Shown here in pieces: positions 62,142-64,000 of a DNA stretch of 64,000 bases (its first letter is position 1; each line of letters starts with the position of its first letter). The stretch comes from an uncultured Lachnospiraceae bacterium. GTDB lineage: Bacteria; Bacillota; Clostridia; Lachnospirales; Lachnospiraceae. The notes below the pieces were generated by a model. It saw only the letters and a program-made list of their open reading frames with translations. It ran no database searches and was not told the origin of the DNA. The DNA lies in NCBI GenBank assembly GCA_947628225.1, contig CANQYY010000008.1, positions 48,840-112,839 on the forward strand, in the 5' to 3' direction. Made by a program: the position numbers and the translations under genes.

Positions 62142-63488
62142 ATGGAATTAGAAGAATGGAAAGAAAAAAATGCAAAGGCTAGAAAATATGCACATTTTGA
62201 CGATAAAGTTTCACTAGAAAAAGTGTGGAATTATATTAGTGTTCCGTCTAATGTAGAAAAACATGGATTTTATCCTTTTATTCATTATGAAAAGAAATTT
62301 AATAAGTTCAATAGAGAAAATGGGAAAGGGCATATCAAAGAAAAATCAAGGCACTTATGCTATTCTGCCCATATTGATAGGTACATATATTCTTATTATG
62401 GTTATCTTTTGAATCAAGAATATAATAAGTATTTGGAAAAACATGGTATGAATATGGTGGCTGTTGCGTATAGAGATAATTTGCATAAAAACAATATCCA
62501 TTTTGCAAAAATAGCATTTGACTGTATCAAAGAGGTTGGAGAGTGTTTTGTAATAATAGGTGATTTTTCAAATTTTTTTGATTCATTAGACCACAAATAT
62601 TTAAAAAAGCAAATGTGTAATGTATTAGATGTTAATATGTTGCCGCCTGATTATTATGCGGTATTTAAAAACATAACGAGATATTCGATTTGGGAACTGA
62701 CTGAATTACTTAAAATAAACGATTTAGAAGATACGGAGGAAGATATACAAAAATTAAATTATAGGCGTAAAGTATTAGCGGGGGACGGATTCAAAAAATA
62801 TAAGTCAAAGTACATTCATAAACATGAAAAAAATTATGGCATACCACAAGGGTCAGCTATCAGTGCAGTATTAGCAAATGTTTATATGATAAAAGCCGAT
62901 GAACAAATGAAGCAATTGGTAAATCGATATAACGGTTTGTATATGCGTTATAGTGATGATTTCATTGTTGTTTTGCCTAAGATATCAGATGATATTTTTA
63001 AAAATATGTTAGATAGTATTGAAAATATAATTAAGTCTGTTCCTAATTTAGAATTGCAACCACAAAAGACACAGTTATATAAATTTAAAGACAAAAAACT
63101 GAATAGTTGTAATGCTAGCTTCTTAGAAGATGTTCCAAATGGGAAAAATGAGATTGACTATTTAGGATTTACATTTGACGGAAAAGAAATTACTATAAGA
63201 GACAAAACGATATCAAAATATTATTATAAGCTGTATCGAAAATTGAAAACTATAGTGAAAAATGATGGTTATACATCTTCTGGGAAAAAAATAAGTTGTA
63301 AGAATTTGTATGAAAAATATTCTGTAAAAGGAGCTCATTTGAAGGATGTGAATGGTCATATTAAAGGAAATTTTATAACATATGTTCAAAGAGCTCAGAA
63401 AGTTTTTGGGGAGAATGAACCTATAGATAGAAAGACACGAAGACATATGTTAAAAATTCGGCGTACATTAGATGAAGTATTTAAGTAA
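62142..63488 (+). CDS. Defence-associated reverse transcriptase (DRT2-like)
   Basis: A ~448-residue reverse transcriptase. CFVIIGDFSNFFDSLDHKYL holds the first catalytic Asp region, GIPQGSAISAVLANVYM the template-binding motif, LYMRYSDDFIVVLP the YxDD box with both Asp residues, and IDYLGFTFDG follows. The N-terminus (WKEKNAKARKYAHFDDKVSL) and HKNNIHFAKIAFD resemble DRT2/UG2 proteins as I recall them. There is no maturase or endonuclease domain, so it is not a group II intron enzyme, and no second reverse transcriptase as in DRT3. Start ATG 62142 or GTG 62133. A related class such as DRT9 is possible. Confidence 0.7.
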   Translation: MELEEWKEKNAKARKYAHFDDKVSLEKVWNYISVPSNVEKHGFYPFIHYEKKFNKFNRENGKGHIKEKSRHLCYSAHIDRYIYSYYGYLLNQEYNKYLEKHGMNMVAVAYRDNLHKNNIHFAKIAFDCIKEVGECFVIIGDFSNFFDSLDHKYLKKQMCNVLDVNMLPPDYYAVFKNITRYSIWELTELLKINDLEDTEEDIQKLNYRRKVLAGDGFKKYKSKYIHKHEKNYGIPQGSAISAVLANVYMIKADEQMKQLVNRYNGLYMRYSDDFIVVLPKISDDIFKNMLDSIENIIKSVPNLELQPQKTQLYKFKDKKLNSCNASFLEDVPNGKNEIDYLGFTFDGKEITIRDKTISKYYYKLYRKLKTIVKNDGYTSSGKKISCKNLYEKYSVKGAHLKDVNGHIKGNFITYVQRAQKVFGENEPIDRKTRRHMLKIRRTLDEVFK

Positions 63489-63717
63489 ATTGTTGAAGGT
63501 AATATGTTTTGTGTATTGCTTTTCTTAGCAAAATCGCTTATAATTCAAGTTATAGCATATAGCTATTATTCGCAGTTACAGAGCAAGTGTTATCAACAGC
63601 GATAACAAAATGATAACATTAGCTTATATAGGCAGGATAATATGGATATATCAAATAATCAAAAGATTTACATACTCAACAGAGAATAATTCCTAAACAA
63701 AATTAGTTAGGAAAAGT

Positions 63718-63763
63718 CGAGTTTGAGTAGCGGACATTTGGACTGGGAAGTGCGTAAAATGGG
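63718..63763 (+). repeat. Direct repeat, copy 2
   Basis: 46 bp starting CGAGTTTGAGTAGCGGA match 36 of 46 positions with 61597-61642; see that entry. The region from 63489 to here is AT-rich with no ORF I trust. Confidence 0.6.
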
Positions 63764-63766
63764 AAG

Positions 63767-63808
63767 ATGACCGTATTGTACTTGACAAGTATGGTATGGT
63801 CATTTTTG
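63767..63808 (+). terminator. Terminator-like hairpin after the module
   Basis: ATGACC (63767-63772) pairs with GGTCAT (63798-63803), with an inner TACTT/AAGTA stem, followed by T5. Confidence 0.6.
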
Positions 63809-63923
63809 AAAATTAAATAGTAATCTTAGAAATTTTGAATATAATAGATTATACATAGTGTAGCAGTTGGACGGCTGAAATCACTGATAAAGCAAAAATT
63901 ATAGTTCAGATCAGAAAAAATTA

Positions 63924-64000
63924 TTGCATTTTTTCTAAATCCTGCTATACTATGGGTAGGAGCAAATGTTTGCCGTCTGTTATGCGACGGGGTATAAGGT
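63924..64000 (+). promoter_or_regulatory. Promoter and start of a transcript cut by the window end
   Basis: TTGCAT (63924-63929) and TATACT (63946-63951) with a 16-base spacer look like a promoter. The following bases include AGGAGCAAATG and a CCGTC/GACGG hairpin and may be the 5' end of a structured RNA or leader. What it belongs to cannot be seen. Confidence 0.35.

Noticed and set aside
1..64000. CRISPR arrays, tRNA or rRNA genes
   Set aside because: No regularly spaced repeats with unique spacers and no cloverleaf or rRNA sequence were seen on either strand.

Overview
The window reads as a chromosome segment from a spore-forming, low-to-moderate GC Firmicute, most likely a gut Lachnospiraceae. 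The signs are an alpha/beta small acid-soluble spore protein, a NUDIX-pyrC-pyrF-pyrK-pyrD pyrimidine cluster, ribonuclease Y, RecU, a CIRCE element before htpG, AGGAGG-type ribosome sites with frequent GTG/TTG starts, and near-consensus sigma-A promoters. I saw no tRNA, rRNA or CRISPR array.

Layout. 1-2112: the 3' end of a FliB-like flagellin methylase gene, then rny. 2247-14998: an AT-rich island with a LytTR response regulator and GHKL kinase, followed by a biosynthetic cluster. Its BtrH-like, BtrK-like, BtrJ-like and carrier-protein genes resemble the acyl-carrier-protein side-chain chemistry of butirosin, but with two adenylating enzymes, a lipoprotein and a 54-codon ORF. Two exported-protein genes near its right end lie between inverted repeats. 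15038-27400: a hybrid sensor kinase, surface protein, RND-type exporter with a very large coiled coil, murI, M23 peptidase, RluA-type pseudouridine synthase, DJ-1 protein and recU. 27626-32604: a spore protein, then a tyrosine recombinase enclosed by perfect 26-bp inverted repeats. A consensus promoter inside this segment points out of it, and a 1157-residue surface protein lies just beyond, so this looks like a Hin-style phase switch.

32923-41781: asd and the pyrimidine genes, interrupted between pyrD and pyrE by a regulator and a GH127 glycosidase. 41912-48407: a reduced Tad-type secretion operon with a large beta-helix protein. 48411-48644: three tandem palindromic repeats. 48634-57811: a CNNM transporter, ABC-F protein, an apparently inactive GlgX homologue, htpG under CIRCE control and small proteins. 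57812-64000: an AT-rich defence or mobile region with a GNAT toxin-antitoxin pair, an AlbA/Schlafen-type protein, gene debris, and a DRT2-like reverse transcriptase preceded by its own promoter and a structured RNA of about 280 nt.

The three most notable systems are the butirosin-like carrier-protein cluster, the invertible recombinase/promoter cassette, and the reverse transcriptase with its noncoding RNA. All assignments rest on reading translations and motifs by eye; no database search was run.
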